This document shows, piece by piece, positions 23,847 through 32,887 of a DNA stretch of 38,269 nucleotides (the stretch's first letter is position 1; the number at the start of each line of letters is the position of its first letter). Source of the stretch: Acidobacteriaceae bacterium (GTDB lineage: Bacteria; Acidobacteriota; Terriglobia; Terriglobales; Acidobacteriaceae); contig JANXPR010000234.1 of assembly GCA_025357215.1 (NCBI GenBank), forward strand, positions 1 to 38,269. The letters run 5' to 3'. A model generated the notes under the pieces. It saw only the letters and a program-made list of their open reading frames with translations. It was not told the origin of the DNA and ran no database searches. The position numbers and the translations under genes are program-made.

Positions 23847-25538
23847 TTGGCTGTTAACGATAAATATGACCGCGTAGGAAAGTCCATGGATGCGGATCCG
23901 GGTGACGGCAGTTTTTTCACCGACGATGAAGCCGCCAGCCTGATTGGCGAAGACATTGCTGCCGCGGACGATCTCGATGATTTGGCGATGACCGTTGACC
24001 ACCAGGGCATGGACCTGGTGGAAGGCGAGCTTCCGTCACAACGCAAGAGAAAGCCTGAGTCCGACATGGACGAAGGCGAAGACATCGACTTCAAGATCAC
24101 GCCGGAAGTCCTGGACAAGACCAGCGATCCCGTCCGCCTGTACCTGCGGGAAATGGGCACGGTGCCACTGCTGACCCGCCAGGGTGAAATTGAAATTGCC
24201 AAGCGGTTTGAGGGCGGGCATCTTCGCGTGCTCAAAGCCATCTCGCGTTCTCCTCTGGTAATCCGCGAGATCATGTCCATTGGCAAGGATCTGGAACGCG
24301 CCGCGCGCTCCATAAAAGAGATCGTAATTTTTGACGAAGAAGACGTTACTGATGAGATAGTGGCCGATCGCGCCAAAGTTACCATCGAGCTGATTGACGA
24401 AATGGCCGCGCACTACGAAAAGGCGCGCAAGCTGGAAGAAAAACTCGGAGAGATCAGCCAGAAGAAAAATCCCAAACAGTACCGCCGCTATTTCTGGAAG
24501 ATGAGCCGTGAGAAAGTCGCCGTCTCCAAGATCATACGTGGCCTGAAGTATACGCATCCGGAGCGGAAGAGGCTCATTGCCATTGTTACCACCACGGCGG
24601 ATACCATGCGCTCACTGGACCGCCAGATTCATACTCTGGAAAAGAAGGTCACCAGCACGCGCAGTGAAGAAGTCCGTTCGGAATACAAGCACCAGCAGCG
24701 CACCAGCCAGGCTGACTTGAAGCGCTTGGAAAAAGAAGCCGGAGCCAGCTTCCAGGACCTGCGCCGTACGCAGCGGGAAATCGTGCAAGGCAACGTGGAC
24801 GCCGAGTATGCCAAGCGCGAATTGGTGGAAGCCAATCTTCGTCTCGTGGTATCCATCGCCAAGAAGTACACCAATCGCGGCATGCACTTCCTTGATTTGA
24901 TCCAGGAAGGCAACATGGGCCTGATGAAGGCCGTGGACAAGTTTGAATACCGCCGCGGCTACAAGTTTTCCACGTACGCCACGTGGTGGATTCGCCAGGC
25001 GGTCACGCGTGCCATTGCCGATCAGGCCCGCACCATTCGCGTCCCGGTGCACATGATTGAAAACATCAACAAGTTGGTGCGTACGTCGCGCCTGTTGGTG
25101 CAGGAACTGGGCAGGGAACCAACGTCAGAAGAAATTGCCCAGCGCATGGATATTCCGGTCTCTACGGTCCGCAAGGTCATGAAAGTGGCCCAGCAGCCCA
25201 TTTCTCTGGAAACCCCGGTAGGCCAGGAAGATGATTCACGCTTGAGCGATTTCATCCAGGATACGGCCGGCGTTTCGCCCGCGGAAGCCATGATCCAGTT
25301 GAACCTGAAAGAGCAGACGGCCAACGTGCTGCGTACACTCAATCCGCGCGAAGAACACATCATCCGGATGCGCTTTGGCCTGGAAGATGGTTCGGAACAC
25401 ACGCTGGAAGAAGTTGGACAGAATTTCCAGGTCACGCGCGAGCGCATTCGCCAGATTGAAGCCAAAGCATTGCGCAAGTTGCGTCATCCATCGCGCTCAC
25501 GGAAGCTTAGAGTATTCGTTGATCGGGAGCGTCCGTAA
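23847..25538 (+). CDS. rpoD: Principal RNA polymerase sigma factor (sigma-70)
   Basis: The 563-residue group 1 sigma factor. An acidic N-terminus (about 1-90) has no clear region 1.1. Region 1.2 is [27 protein letters not shown] (about 92-118). A long non-conserved region spans about 120-315, and region 2 about 320-400 ([53 protein letters not shown]). Region 3 comes next, then region 4.2 with [27 protein letters not shown]. It directs core polymerase to housekeeping promoters. Start is TTG 23847: AAAGG lies 6 nt upstream, an in-frame stop precedes it, and the next Met is residue 14. The primase gene dnaG, often placed directly upstream, is absent here. Confidence 0.96.
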   Translation: MAVNDKYDRVGKSMDADPGDGSFFTDDEAASLIGEDIAAADDLDDLAMTVDHQGMDLVEGELPSQRKRKPESDMDEGEDIDFKITPEVLDKTSDPVRLYLREMGTVPLLTRQGEIEIAKRFEGGHLRVLKAISRSPLVIREIMSIGKDLERAARSIKEIVIFDEEDVTDEIVADRAKVTIELIDEMAAHYEKARKLEEKLGEISQKKNPKQYRRYFWKMSREKVAVSKIIRGLKYTHPERKRLIAIVTTTADTMRSLDRQIHTLEKKVTSTRSEEVRSEYKHQQRTSQADLKRLEKEAGASFQDLRRTQREIVQGNVDAEYAKRELVEANLRLVVSIAKKYTNRGMHFLDLIQEGNMGLMKAVDKFEYRRGYKFSTYATWWIRQAVTRAIADQARTIRVPVHMIENINKLVRTSRLLVQELGREPTSEEIAQRMDIPVSTVRKVMKVAQQPISLETPVGQEDDSRLSDFIQDTAGVSPAEAMIQLNLKEQTANVLRTLNPREEHIIRMRFGLEDGSEHTLEEVGQNFQVTRERIRQIEAKALRKLRHPSRSRKLRVFVDRERP

Positions 25539-25566
25539 GATCAAATATTTTGGATAAATGCTCTGC

Positions 25567-25621
25567 GGGGGAGACTTGGGCGTTCTTGAATGAATGACGC
25601 TTAAGCCTCCCCTGACTTTTT
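25567..25621 (+). terminator. Stem-loop terminator after rpoD
   Basis: GGGGGAG...CTT..GCGT pairs with ACGC.TTAAG.CTCCCC (arms 25567-25583 and 25596-25612, small bulges), followed by TTTTT at 25617-25621. Confidence 0.65.
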
Positions 25622-25691
25622 GCCCACGCTTACTCTGGGTAGGCTTTTTCCGCTCGGCTTCTCCCTGTACAGCTCTCAGCTTCGGGCCAGA

Positions 25692-25700
25692 TGCTATAGT
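25692..25700 (+). promoter_or_regulatory. Possible extended -10 promoter of rfbC
   Basis: TGCTATAGT, closely matching the cold-shock gene's TGCTATAAT, lies about 85 nt before the rfbC ATG and after the rpoD terminator. No clear -35. Confidence 0.35.
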
Positions 25701-25784
25701 GGCCTGCTGTCTTGCGCCGCCTTTCGTCCGATTGTGCCAGGCGAGGCGTGGTGTTACCAATTTCGGGTTCGGGAGCGCCATCGA

Positions 25785-26363
25785 ATGCCGCTGAAGATTG
25801 AATCTGTGCACTTGGATGAAGTCGTGGTAGTGGTCCCGGAAGTATTTGGGGACGCCCGGGGCTTCTTCATGGAGACGTTCCGGTCTGACCAGTTTCGCCA
25901 GTTTGGTATTCCCGAAGCCTTTGTTCAGGAGAACCAGTCCCGCTCAAGCCGGGGCGTGTTGCGAGGACTACACTTTCAGTGGGACCCGCCGCTCGGGAAG
26001 CTGATGCGCGTGGTCCATGGAGCCGCGTTCCTGGTGGCCGTGGACATTCGCAAAGGTTCGCCCCATCTGGGCCGCTGGTTTGGCCTTGAGGTTTCCGCGG
26101 AGAACAAGAAGCAAGTCTGGGCGCCGTACGGATTTGCCCGCGGGTTCTGTGCCCTGACCGATGACTGCGAAGTACTCTACAAATGCACCGGCCTCTATAA
26201 CCCAAAAACCGAAGGCGGGATCTTCTTTGGCGACCCAGCTATCGGAATCAAATGGCCGGTCGACCTGGCCTCTGCCGTAACTTCAGAGCGTGACCGGAAA
26301 TCTCCCACGCTGGCGCAATGGCTGGAATCGCCGCTATCAGAGCACGTGCAGTATTCTTCTTAG
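25785..26363 (+). CDS. rfbC: dTDP-4-dehydrorhamnose 3,5-epimerase
   Basis: The 192-residue cupin-type epimerase is the third step of dTDP-L-rhamnose synthesis. Diagnostic segments are DARGFFMETFR, FVQENQSRSSRGVLRGLHFQ (with the catalytic His of the RGLHFQ block), VVHGAAFLVAVDIRKGSP, VWAPYGFARGFCALTD and YNPKTEGGIFFGDPAIGIKWP. The usual length is 180-190 residues, which fits ATG 25785 with GGGAG about 9 nt upstream; the open frame continues upstream to 25620 but has no family similarity. It is separated from the other rhamnose genes by 8 kb or more. Confidence 0.93.
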   Translation: MPLKIESVHLDEVVVVVPEVFGDARGFFMETFRSDQFRQFGIPEAFVQENQSRSSRGVLRGLHFQWDPPLGKLMRVVHGAAFLVAVDIRKGSPHLGRWFGLEVSAENKKQVWAPYGFARGFCALTDDCEVLYKCTGLYNPKTEGGIFFGDPAIGIKWPVDLASAVTSERDRKSPTLAQWLESPLSEHVQYSS

Positions 26364-26464
26364 CGGACGGAGTGCGATTTGTCTTGTCCTTAACCAACTT
26401 CAGCCGTAAGCGACCTTATTTGCTATCAAAATAGTTGCGTGGTTCTGTTGTATTTGCAGCAATG

Positions 26465-26470
26465 TATACT
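26465..26470 (+). promoter_or_regulatory. Possible -10 box upstream of the Wzz-type gene
   Basis: TATACT preceded by TG, about 40 nt before the ATG at 26512. TTCTGT at 26443-26448 would be a poor -35 with a 16-bp spacer. Confidence 0.3.
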
Positions 26471-26511
26471 CATTGCATTCTTGGCCGGATGCGTGCCGGG
26501 ATTTAAGACCC

Positions 26512-27789
26512 ATGCCAACAAGGGCGACCAACCAACTTCTGGTAGAAGACGATAAGGTAGCCGGGCGTGTGCCGCCTGGGATCGAGAGGGCGCGCCACTG
26601 GATCGCTCAGGCCCGGCACTTGTGGCGAATGCGCGTGAAAATTCTTCTTTGGGCACTGGCTGGCGGAGGCGCTGCCGCGCTGCTGACCCTAACAATCTGC
26701 GCGTTTGAAGCCACTGTGCAGATCATGCCTCCCGACTCTGGCGCAGGCGGCCTGAGTGCCCTGGCCGTCCCCGCGATGCTCAAGTCTCCTGGGATGGCGG
26801 GCCTTGCCGGCCTGGCCGGAGACATGCTCGGGGTTAAGAGCACGGGGGCGCTGTATGTCCGCGTGTTGCAGAGCCGCGTGGTGGAAGACAACATCGTTGA
26901 CCATTTTGATCTGCGCGCGAAATACGGCAAGAAATACTTTGAAGATGCCCGCAATGTTCTGGAAGACCAAACCAAAATCAACGAAGACAAGAAAAGCGGC
27001 GTCCTGAGCATTACGGTGCGCAACCGAGACGCCGCGTTTGCTTCTGCGCTGGCCGGGGCTTATGTGCATGAGCTGGACATGGTAATGCTCCAGGTAACTA
27101 CTTCCGCCGCGCGCCGGGAGCGCATGTTCATTGAGCAGCGCTTGCAGGAAGAAAAGAAAGTCCTGGACGACGCCGAGTTGCGCTTCAGCCAGTTCGCCAG
27201 CAGTTCCATGGCGCTGGACATCCCGCAGCAGACCCGCGTCATGGTGGAGACGGCCGCGCGGCTCCAGGGCGAGATGATCGCCGCCAAGGCCGAAGCCGAA
27301 GGACTGGAACAGATTTACACGGCGGAAAACACTCGCGTGAAAACCCTCCGTTCGCGTATCGCGGAACTGCAAAAAGCCATCAACAAGATCAACACCGGCG
27401 GCATGGTGAAAGGCGCTGCTCCTGACCCTTCCAGCCCCTACCCGTCAGTCAAGAATTTGCCGCTCGTAGGAGTGGAATGGACCAATCTTTTCCGGAATAC
27501 AAAGATCCACGAAACGGTCTTCGATCTTTTGACGCAACAATATGAAGTTGCGCGGATTCAGGAAGCGCGGGAAATTCCCACAGTGAAGCTCCTGGACGTT
27601 CCGGTGGTCCCGGAACGGCGTCACCCCAGTCCTAAGTTGGTGATGGGAATCGGCGTGCTTATGGGAGCCCTGCTGGCCTGCCTCGGACTGCTATTGCAAT
27701 ACAAATGGAACAATTTGAGCGAGGACGATCCGTGGCGCCACTTTCTTACTCATCCATTCAGTGGGGGTGATGAGTTTTCAGGGAATTGA
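26512..27789 (+). CDS. Wzz/GumC-type polysaccharide chain-length determinant
   Basis: The 425-residue protein has the polysaccharide co-polymerase layout. A basic N-terminus precedes a membrane helix (about 44-65, ILLWALAGGGAAALLTLTICAF), then a large periplasmic part with the Wzz-like FEATVQIMPPDSG opening. Long charged helices (about 190-305) follow, then a Pro-rich approach (IPTVKLLDVPVVPERRHPSP) to a second membrane helix (about 372-394). No tyrosine-kinase domain is attached. It would set glycan chain length together with the polymerase encoded opposite. ATG 26512 is chosen over the in-frame TTG 26473. Its last 40 bp overlap the 3' end of that convergent gene. Confidence 0.85.
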   Translation: MPTRATNQLLVEDDKVAGRVPPGIERARHWIAQARHLWRMRVKILLWALAGGGAAALLTLTICAFEATVQIMPPDSGAGGLSALAVPAMLKSPGMAGLAGLAGDMLGVKSTGALYVRVLQSRVVEDNIVDHFDLRAKYGKKYFEDARNVLEDQTKINEDKKSGVLSITVRNRDAAFASALAGAYVHELDMVMLQVTTSAARRERMFIEQRLQEEKKVLDDAELRFSQFASSSMALDIPQQTRVMVETAARLQGEMIAAKAEAEGLEQIYTAENTRVKTLRSRIAELQKAINKINTGGMVKGAAPDPSSPYPSVKNLPLVGVEWTNLFRNTKIHETVFDLLTQQYEVARIQEAREIPTVKLLDVPVVPERRHPSPKLVMGIGVLMGALLACLGLLLQYKWNNLSEDDPWRHFLTHPFSGGDEFSGN

Positions 27790-29180
27790 TCCTGCTCCGC
27801 GCGCTTCATGAGGGAGATGGCGCATCCGACCAGTCCGAGTTGAACCCATACAAAGGCCAGCAGCGTTCCTTCCGTCGCTTGAAAAGAGACGCAGTAAACC
27901 AAGCTTCCAGTCAGGAGTGCCGCGAGTTCAGGAAAGTTCTGTTTTTTGAGCACTCCGCGTGCTTGCCAGGCCAGAGACACCACGAAAAGACTGAACGCGG
28001 CCAAACCTACAATGCCAGTATCGTGCAGCACGCGCAGCTCCGTGTTGGCGATCCATCCCTGGTCTTCCCACCCTGTAGTCAACGTCTCTCCTAGGCTTTG
28101 CCAGTCAAAAGCCAATTGAAAGCTGGAGGTTCCGCCGCCGAAGATAGGGTGGTTGGCTACCTCGTCAATAGCGGTAATCGTTTGTATGGCGCGGGTCAAC
28201 GTGTTGGGGTCAGCCGTTGGGTCAGAGATTTCGACGGTGCTAAAACGGTCAACGAAATGCACAATTACAAACGGCGCTACCAGAAGAACGGCGGCCAATC
28301 CTGCCGCTGCCGCTGACAGCATCACTTTCCGGGTCAGTAACTTCTTTTTGAAGCTGAACCAGACGACTGCAAGGAAGCCGATAAACGTGGCTCCCAGGGC
28401 TCCCCGGGAAAGGCTGACGATCATCGCGGTCAGGGCAAAGAAGCTGAATCCAATCAGGTATTTTCTGGAATTTTCCTGGACGTACATGGCCAACATCATT
28501 ACAGACAGGGCTCCGGAAAAAGCGCCCAGAAGATTGGCCTCATACTGCAGCCCATAAGTGGCCGCGACGTCTCCGTACTGCTCTACCTCCACGCCCAGCG
28601 CGGTCCCCAAAAAAACGTAAGAGTAAAAACAAATGACAGCGTAGCCTGCCGTGGCGGCGCCGATCCACAACAGAAACTCGAATGCCTGGCGGAACTTTTT
28701 GCGGTCGGCAATCAGAATTCGCAGCCAGAAGTAAGGAAGGATGGCCAGCGTCTGCTGCACGGCCCACTTAACTGTCTGGGCAGGAGAAACTGACAAGAAA
28801 GCCGAACTGACGAAGTTCAAGGACACATAGGCAAGCAATAGGTAATCGGGGAAAATCCAAAGCACCGGTTGTTCCCGCTTTTTCCATACAAAGGGAACAA
28901 CAAATATAAGCAGCCCGCCGATGATGTGCTCGGGACGCGATTTCAAGCCACCAATTTCAATGAAAATCTTGGGGACGGCAGAGGCTGCGATCAGAACGAA
29001 TGCGGCGGCTTCCGGACGCTTGATGGACCAAGACAGGACAAAGGGCACTGCAATGGCGCCCGCTCCCGCAATCACCGCCACTCCTGGCGCGTCCGGCCAC
29101 AACAAGACCGCCAGCGCCGTGATAAGAAATAGCACAGGCGTGGGGTTTGGGACGGACCGAATAGAAGAGCTGGTCTTCAT
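27750..29180 (-). CDS. O-antigen ligase / polymerase-type membrane protein (Wzy_C)
   Basis: The 476-residue, very hydrophobic protein has about eleven predicted membrane helices and one larger periplasmic loop (about residues 315-385). It shows the family-typical pattern DPNTLTRAIQTITAIDEVANHPIFGGG, corresponding to the Arg-rich loop and P-x-x-G-x-G of WaaL/Wzy proteins. These join or polymerise lipid-linked glycan repeats in the periplasm; ligase and polymerase cannot be told apart by sequence alone. Pairing with the Wzz-type gene favours a polymerase. ATG 29180 has no clear ribosome-binding site. The 3' end overlaps the wzz-type gene by 40 bp. Confidence 0.85.
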   Translation of the reverse strand: MKTSSSIRSVPNPTPVLFLITALAVLLWPDAPGVAVIAGAGAIAVPFVLSWSIKRPEAAAFVLIAASAVPKIFIEIGGLKSRPEHIIGGLLIFVVPFVWKKREQPVLWIFPDYLLLAYVSLNFVSSAFLSVSPAQTVKWAVQQTLAILPYFWLRILIADRKKFRQAFEFLLWIGAATAGYAVICFYSYVFLGTALGVEVEQYGDVAATYGLQYEANLLGAFSGALSVMMLAMYVQENSRKYLIGFSFFALTAMIVSLSRGALGATFIGFLAVVWFSFKKKLLTRKVMLSAAAAGLAAVLLVAPFVIVHFVDRFSTVEISDPTADPNTLTRAIQTITAIDEVANHPIFGGGTSSFQLAFDWQSLGETLTTGWEDQGWIANTELRVLHDTGIVGLAAFSLFVVSLAWQARGVLKKQNFPELAALLTGSLVYCVSFQATEGTLLAFVWVQLGLVGCAISLMKRAEQDQFPENSSPPLNG

Positions 29181-29709
29181 TTGAGTCGTCGGCTTGACGC
29201 TGCAACATTACCATATCTGTTTAGCGGGCGCGATTGAGCCCCGGCATGAGGTCCAAGGCTGCATTCAGCAACAGGCGTCCCTCGTTGAGCGGTCAGAACC
29301 TGCCAGCAGAAGTTTCACTGCAATGTTATAAAGCACGGTCCACGCGAGCCGTGTCGCATTGTGTGCCGCGCTATGCCGTCAGCAAGCAAAGCTGGCATGA
29401 GATTCTTTTTATGGAGTTCTTGAATGTGATGATTCAAAGATGCTAGGCTTCTCAGCGTGGGGCAGGGCGGGCTCGCAACGGGCCGGTGGTTGGCGTACGG
29501 CTCTTTGTGTGGCCACGCCGACAGATGACGAATCATCAACTGTGGACGAATTCTAAATCCCTCGTTTTTCAAAATCAATGTTCGCTGTACAGGGCTTCCG
29601 GGTGATCATGCTGTCTGGTGACGGCCCGGCGCGAACAATATGTGAAGTGGCCTGCCCGAGCCGTGCTTGCGTGACTGCTGTTGCAGATTGATTTCAGCCG
29701 GATCCAAGA
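29181..29709. other. Long divergent intergenic region in the polysaccharide locus
   Basis: About 530 bp between divergent genes. It contains copy 1 of the 38-bp dyad element (29413-29450). Short ORFs on both strands look accidental, and I see no other gene. Confidence 0.5.
29413..29450 (+). promoter_or_regulatory. Conserved 38-bp dyad element, copy 1
   Basis: It begins GGAGTTC, then TTGAAT (29420-29425), 6-nt spacer GTGATG, ATTCAA (29432-29437), AGA, and ends TGCTAGGCTT (29441-29450). It is 35/38 identical to copy 2 at 32718-32755; the three mismatches are adjacent and lie inside the dyad spacer. A TTGAAT -35 and TAGGCT -10 with an 18-bp spacer is one reading; a dimeric regulator site is another. 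It lies about 260 bp before the methyltransferase gene. Confidence 0.6.
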
Positions 29710-30441
29710 ATGAATTATTTCTTCAGTGCCGTACGCTCGGTATATTTGCAGTTCAGGGCACGCGATCGCTATGCCGAATACGATAGGCCGGCGGCTGTAC
29801 GCCGTTTGCTTAAAAAGCCGGCAAATCTGATTCAGGTCGCCGCCAACAAGGTTGTCAATCGAAACCGCCAGTTCCAGTTCGATGGCGCCGATCTCAGGTA
29901 CTTCCATCACTATTACAACAATACTTCGCTGAACGAAAGGACGATCGAGGTCCCGATCATGCGGCACTTTATCCGTCCCGGGCCAAGGACGCTTGAAGTG
30001 GGCAACGTTATTAACCACTACTTTCCGTTTCAGCATGATGTGGTTGACCGGTATGAGGAGTACCCGGGAGTCACCAACCAGGATATTTTGCAGTTCACGG
30101 CGCCGCCCTACGACCTGATCATCTCGATCTCAACGTTGGAGCACCTGGGGTGGGACGAACCCGTGGCAGAAAGGGACAAGCCTCTGCGGGCCATCCAACA
30201 TCTCAAGACGCTTCTTGCTCCATCAGGAACCATGGTTGTGACGGTATCGCACGGAGAGAACCCGTATCTTGATTCAGTGATCGACGAAGTTCCGTGCAGC
30301 CGTCATTTTCGTTACCAGCGGTTTGCCCGCTTTGTTGGCTGGCATGAAGTCGAGCGTATTGATCCGCGGACCAGATACGGTTCACCTTATCCGGGCGCCA
30401 ATGCGATTCATGTTCTGCTTTTTCACAGAGAACCGCAATAA
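29710..30441 (+). CDS. SAM-dependent methyltransferase-like protein
   Basis: The 243-residue product has a class I methyltransferase core: RTLEVGNVINHYFP (motif I region, about 92-105), a DRYEEYPGV acidic loop, YDLIISISTLEHLGWDE (motif II/IV) and LKTLLAPSGTMVVTVSHGENPYLD. The first 80 residues are basic and helical. Motif I lacks the usual multiple glycines, so activity is not assured. In this setting a role in sugar methylation or another glycan modification is likely (inference). ATG 29710 has no clear Shine-Dalgarno. Confidence 0.72.
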   Translation: MNYFFSAVRSVYLQFRARDRYAEYDRPAAVRRLLKKPANLIQVAANKVVNRNRQFQFDGADLRYFHHYYNNTSLNERTIEVPIMRHFIRPGPRTLEVGNVINHYFPFQHDVVDRYEEYPGVTNQDILQFTAPPYDLIISISTLEHLGWDEPVAERDKPLRAIQHLKTLLAPSGTMVVTVSHGENPYLDSVIDEVPCSRHFRYQRFARFVGWHEVERIDPRTRYGSPYPGANAIHVLLFHREPQ

Positions 30442-30548
30442 AGTAAAACAGCGATGGGCTAAGTGTTAGTTTATTGTCTTATTGCTGTGCACGGCGAACA
30501 CCGTGGTAGGCGGAAAGTGCGCGACCAAAGTACGGTGATATTGAACTG

Positions 30549-31754
30549 ATGAAGACGCAAACAAAACCCGTCCCGGCAAAAAACACCTTGAAAATCGCTT
30601 TCTGTGGAGGACGAGGCATGCCCTCCTCTTACAGCGGCTTTGAGACTTTCTTTCTGGAACTCGCTCCACGGCTTGCCGCTCGCGGTCATGATGTGACCGT
30701 ATATTGCCGCAAGTCTTTGTTTCCCGAGCGGCCCGATTCCTACCAGGGCGTGAAGTTGATTTATCTGCCCAGTATAGAGACCAAGAACCTGGGTACGCTG
30801 ACCCATACGCTGGCCTGCATGTTTGACGTGGTGCGCCGCGACGTTGACGTTGTGCTAGTGGTGAACGTGGCCAACGCATTTCACTGCCTGATTCCACGTA
30901 TTTTCGGGAAGCGTTGCGCGCTGAGCGTGGATGGGATCGAATGGTTGCGAGGCAAGTGGGGCGTGTTGGGGAAAGCGTTCTTTTATCTAAGCGCGCGCGC
31001 GTGTGGAAAAATCCTGCCGAAAGGCATCATCACGGACGCCTACGCCATGCGCAAGCTTTACCTGGAACAATTCAATACACCGTCCGCGTGTATTGCCTAC
31101 GGTTCCAACATTGGTGTTTCCACCAATCCTGAAGTTCTGCGCCAATATGGTTTGGAACCCGGCAACTACTATCTGGTACTGGGCCGGCTGGTGCCGGAAA
31201 ACAGCGCCGATTTGCTGGTAGAAGGATTCACTCAGGCCAAGACGGACCGTCTGCTGGCGATTGTGGGTGATGCGAACTACAAGAGCAGTTTCGTGGCCCG
31301 GCTGAAATCCGCGGCCGGTGAACGGGTTAGGTTCCTGGGGCGCGTGGACCGACCGGACCAAGTCAAAGAACTCTATTGCAATGCCTATGCATACCTGCAC
31401 GGACACACCGTTGGCGGCACCAATCCGGCGCTTTTACACGCCCTGGGATACGGCGATTGCATTCTGGCCCGCGACAATCCATTTAACGCGGAAGTGCTGG
31501 ATGGCCACGGCCTCCTGTTTCGCGATGCCGCTGATCTGGCTGCGAAGATTGAAATGATTGAGGCTGACCCTGCGCTGGCCGCGGACTACCGCCGCCGCGC
31601 TCCGGAACGCGTGCGTACGGTTTACAGTTGGGACCGGATCGCAGACCAATACGAAGAACTGTTCTTACAGATGGCTGAAGGAGAAGATCCGACTCAAGCA
31701 CACTCCAGTGTGACCGCTGGTAGCCGCGAGTTGATCGCCACAAGTTATGACTAA
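30549..31754 (+). CDS. Glycosyltransferase, GT4 with DUF1972-type N-terminus
   Basis: The 401-residue GT-B glycosyltransferase has an N-terminal domain with LKIAFCGGRGMPSSYSGFETFFLELAPRL and SLFPERPDSYQGVKLIYLPS, matching the DUF1972 acceptor domain seen in rhamnosyl- and related transferases. The C-terminal half has the nucleotide-sugar motif (YYLVLGRLVPENSADLLVEGF) and HGHTVGGTNPALLHALGYGDCILA, the counterpart of the Glu-x7-Glu region. Cytoplasmic; it probably adds a sugar to the lipid-linked repeat unit. It follows the methyltransferase by 107 bp and precedes another methyltransferase by 29 bp. Confidence 0.87.
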   Translation: MKTQTKPVPAKNTLKIAFCGGRGMPSSYSGFETFFLELAPRLAARGHDVTVYCRKSLFPERPDSYQGVKLIYLPSIETKNLGTLTHTLACMFDVVRRDVDVVLVVNVANAFHCLIPRIFGKRCALSVDGIEWLRGKWGVLGKAFFYLSARACGKILPKGIITDAYAMRKLYLEQFNTPSACIAYGSNIGVSTNPEVLRQYGLEPGNYYLVLGRLVPENSADLLVEGFTQAKTDRLLAIVGDANYKSSFVARLKSAAGERVRFLGRVDRPDQVKELYCNAYAYLHGHTVGGTNPALLHALGYGDCILARDNPFNAEVLDGHGLLFRDAADLAAKIEMIEADPALAADYRRRAPERVRTVYSWDRIADQYEELFLQMAEGEDPTQAHSSVTAGSRELIATSYD

Positions 31755-31783
31755 GTGCGCGCCGGTGGAGAGTTTTCCGAAGA

Positions 31784-32500
31784 ATGACAATGACAAAACT
31801 GCCAGAAGGTAAGGGCGAACCGCAGGTTGCTTTGGGATCCGTGCTCAGCGCTTCGCGCTATAGCATTCATCACGATGCAGTTCTCGGAGGAAAAGGCAGT
31901 CGCAATCGAATTTGTATTGATTTGGCGGCGCAAGGGAAAAGAGTTCTGGAACTAGGTTGTGCAGACGGTTTCATCAGCCGGCATTTGCAGGAACGCGGCT
32001 GCCAGGTGACCGCTATTGAAATTGATGCTCAAGCAGCGGAGCGTGCTCGCCCTTGGTGTGAGCGGGTGGAAGTGTACGATCTGAATCGCGCAGACTGGAC
32101 CGACCGCGTGGGCCGGGGCTTTGATACCGTGCTCTGCGGTGATGTGCTGGAGCACCTGGCACGTCCTGACTTGGCCTTGCGCCAAATCCACAAAGTACTG
32201 CCACCACACGGGCGGGTCATCATTTGCCTGCCCAACGTCGCCCACATTCGCATTCGGTTGAACTTGCTAGTGGGAAGATTTGCCTATGAACCTACCGGCA
32301 TCATGGATACCACGCATTTGCGGTTCTTCACCATGAACACGGCCCAAAAACTTATTGAGGAGTCGGGGTACCGAATCTTGTCACGCACCGCGATCGTAGG
32401 TGGTGGGAACGTGACACATGCGCTCCGTTTGCTTTTGCCCGGGTTGTTTGCAGTGCAAATGATATTTGTGGCCACGCCCGTGGAGGCAGGCAACTTATAG
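31784..32500 (+). CDS. Class I SAM-dependent methyltransferase
   Basis: The 238-residue enzyme has a clear Rossmann methyltransferase: VLELGCADGFISRHL (motif I, Gly-Cys-Ala-Asp-Gly), VTAIEIDAQAAERAR (acidic residue for the ribose), FDTVLCGDVLEHLARPD (motif II) and LPPHGRVIICLPNVAHI (motif III). The downstream GIMDTTHLRFFTMNTAQKLIEESGY segment is common in polysaccharide-locus methyltransferases of the Methyltransf_11/23 type. A target sugar hydroxyl in the glycan is inferred. ATG 31784 sits 29 bp after the glycosyltransferase gene, so co-transcription is likely; a second in-frame ATG follows two codons later. Confidence 0.85.
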   Translation: MTMTKLPEGKGEPQVALGSVLSASRYSIHHDAVLGGKGSRNRICIDLAAQGKRVLELGCADGFISRHLQERGCQVTAIEIDAQAAERARPWCERVEVYDLNRADWTDRVGRGFDTVLCGDVLEHLARPDLALRQIHKVLPPHGRVIICLPNVAHIRIRLNLLVGRFAYEPTGIMDTTHLRFFTMNTAQKLIEESGYRILSRTAIVGGGNVTHALRLLLPGLFAVQMIFVATPVEAGNL

Positions 32501-32654
32501 GAGTGGCGGTTGCGGGAGCTGGCCGCCGGCTTCGCCAGTACGTTTTTCGCGGCGTTCCAGGGCAGCGGTGATGAAGGCATCCTTCCGCATCAGGTAACAG
32601 CCGAGGAACTTCAAGGTTCAAACCAAGTTCAACAAGAATCTTGAGTACACACTA

Positions 32655-32685
32655 AAAGCGCCTTTAGGCTGAGGCGCTTTGTTTT
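32655..32685 (+). terminator. Rho-independent terminator
   Basis: 9-bp stem AAAGCGCCT / AGGCGCTTT with an 8-nt loop, then GTTTT. It ends the 29710-32500 transcription unit. Confidence 0.8.
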
Positions 32686-32717
32686 CCGTATGCCTTCAGC
32701 GCGTGACTTTCTTTTCT

Positions 32718-32755
32718 GGAGTTCTTGAATGCCGTGATTCAAAGATGCTAGGCTT
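32718..32755 (+). promoter_or_regulatory. Conserved 38-bp dyad element, copy 2
   Basis: Same layout as copy 1: TTGAAT (32725-32730), spacer GCCGTG, ATTCAA (32737-32742), ending TGCTAGGCTT (32746-32755). It lies directly after a terminator and about 130 bp before the glycosyltransferase ATG, as a promoter or operator would. Confidence 0.62.
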
Positions 32756-32887
32756 TCACGGTGTTGAATCGAGATATAACGAATAAGGAACGCCAAAGAA
32801 CGCGGCGCTTTCGTGGGTCCAATCGTACGCCTACACCCGACTGCGAACGAATCTGAGGAGCTCAAAGTCAATCCTGCGTGACCCTGC

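Larger units (their letters stand above)
32501..32887. other. Intergenic region with terminator and dyad element
   Basis: 387 bp holding a terminator (32655-32685) and, 32 bp further, copy 2 of the dyad element. A 31-codon minus-strand ORF (32495-32590) is too short to support. This order marks a transcription-unit boundary before the glycosyltransferase gene. Confidence 0.6.

Noticed and set aside
29234-29446. 70-codon plus-strand ORF in the divergent gap
   Set aside because: Ends within the 38-bp dyad element, has no ribosome-binding site and no similarity I recognise.
32495-32590. 31-codon minus-strand ORF starting MRKDAFITAALERREKR
   Set aside because: Helix-like but too short, overlaps the methyltransferase stop, and has no supporting signals.
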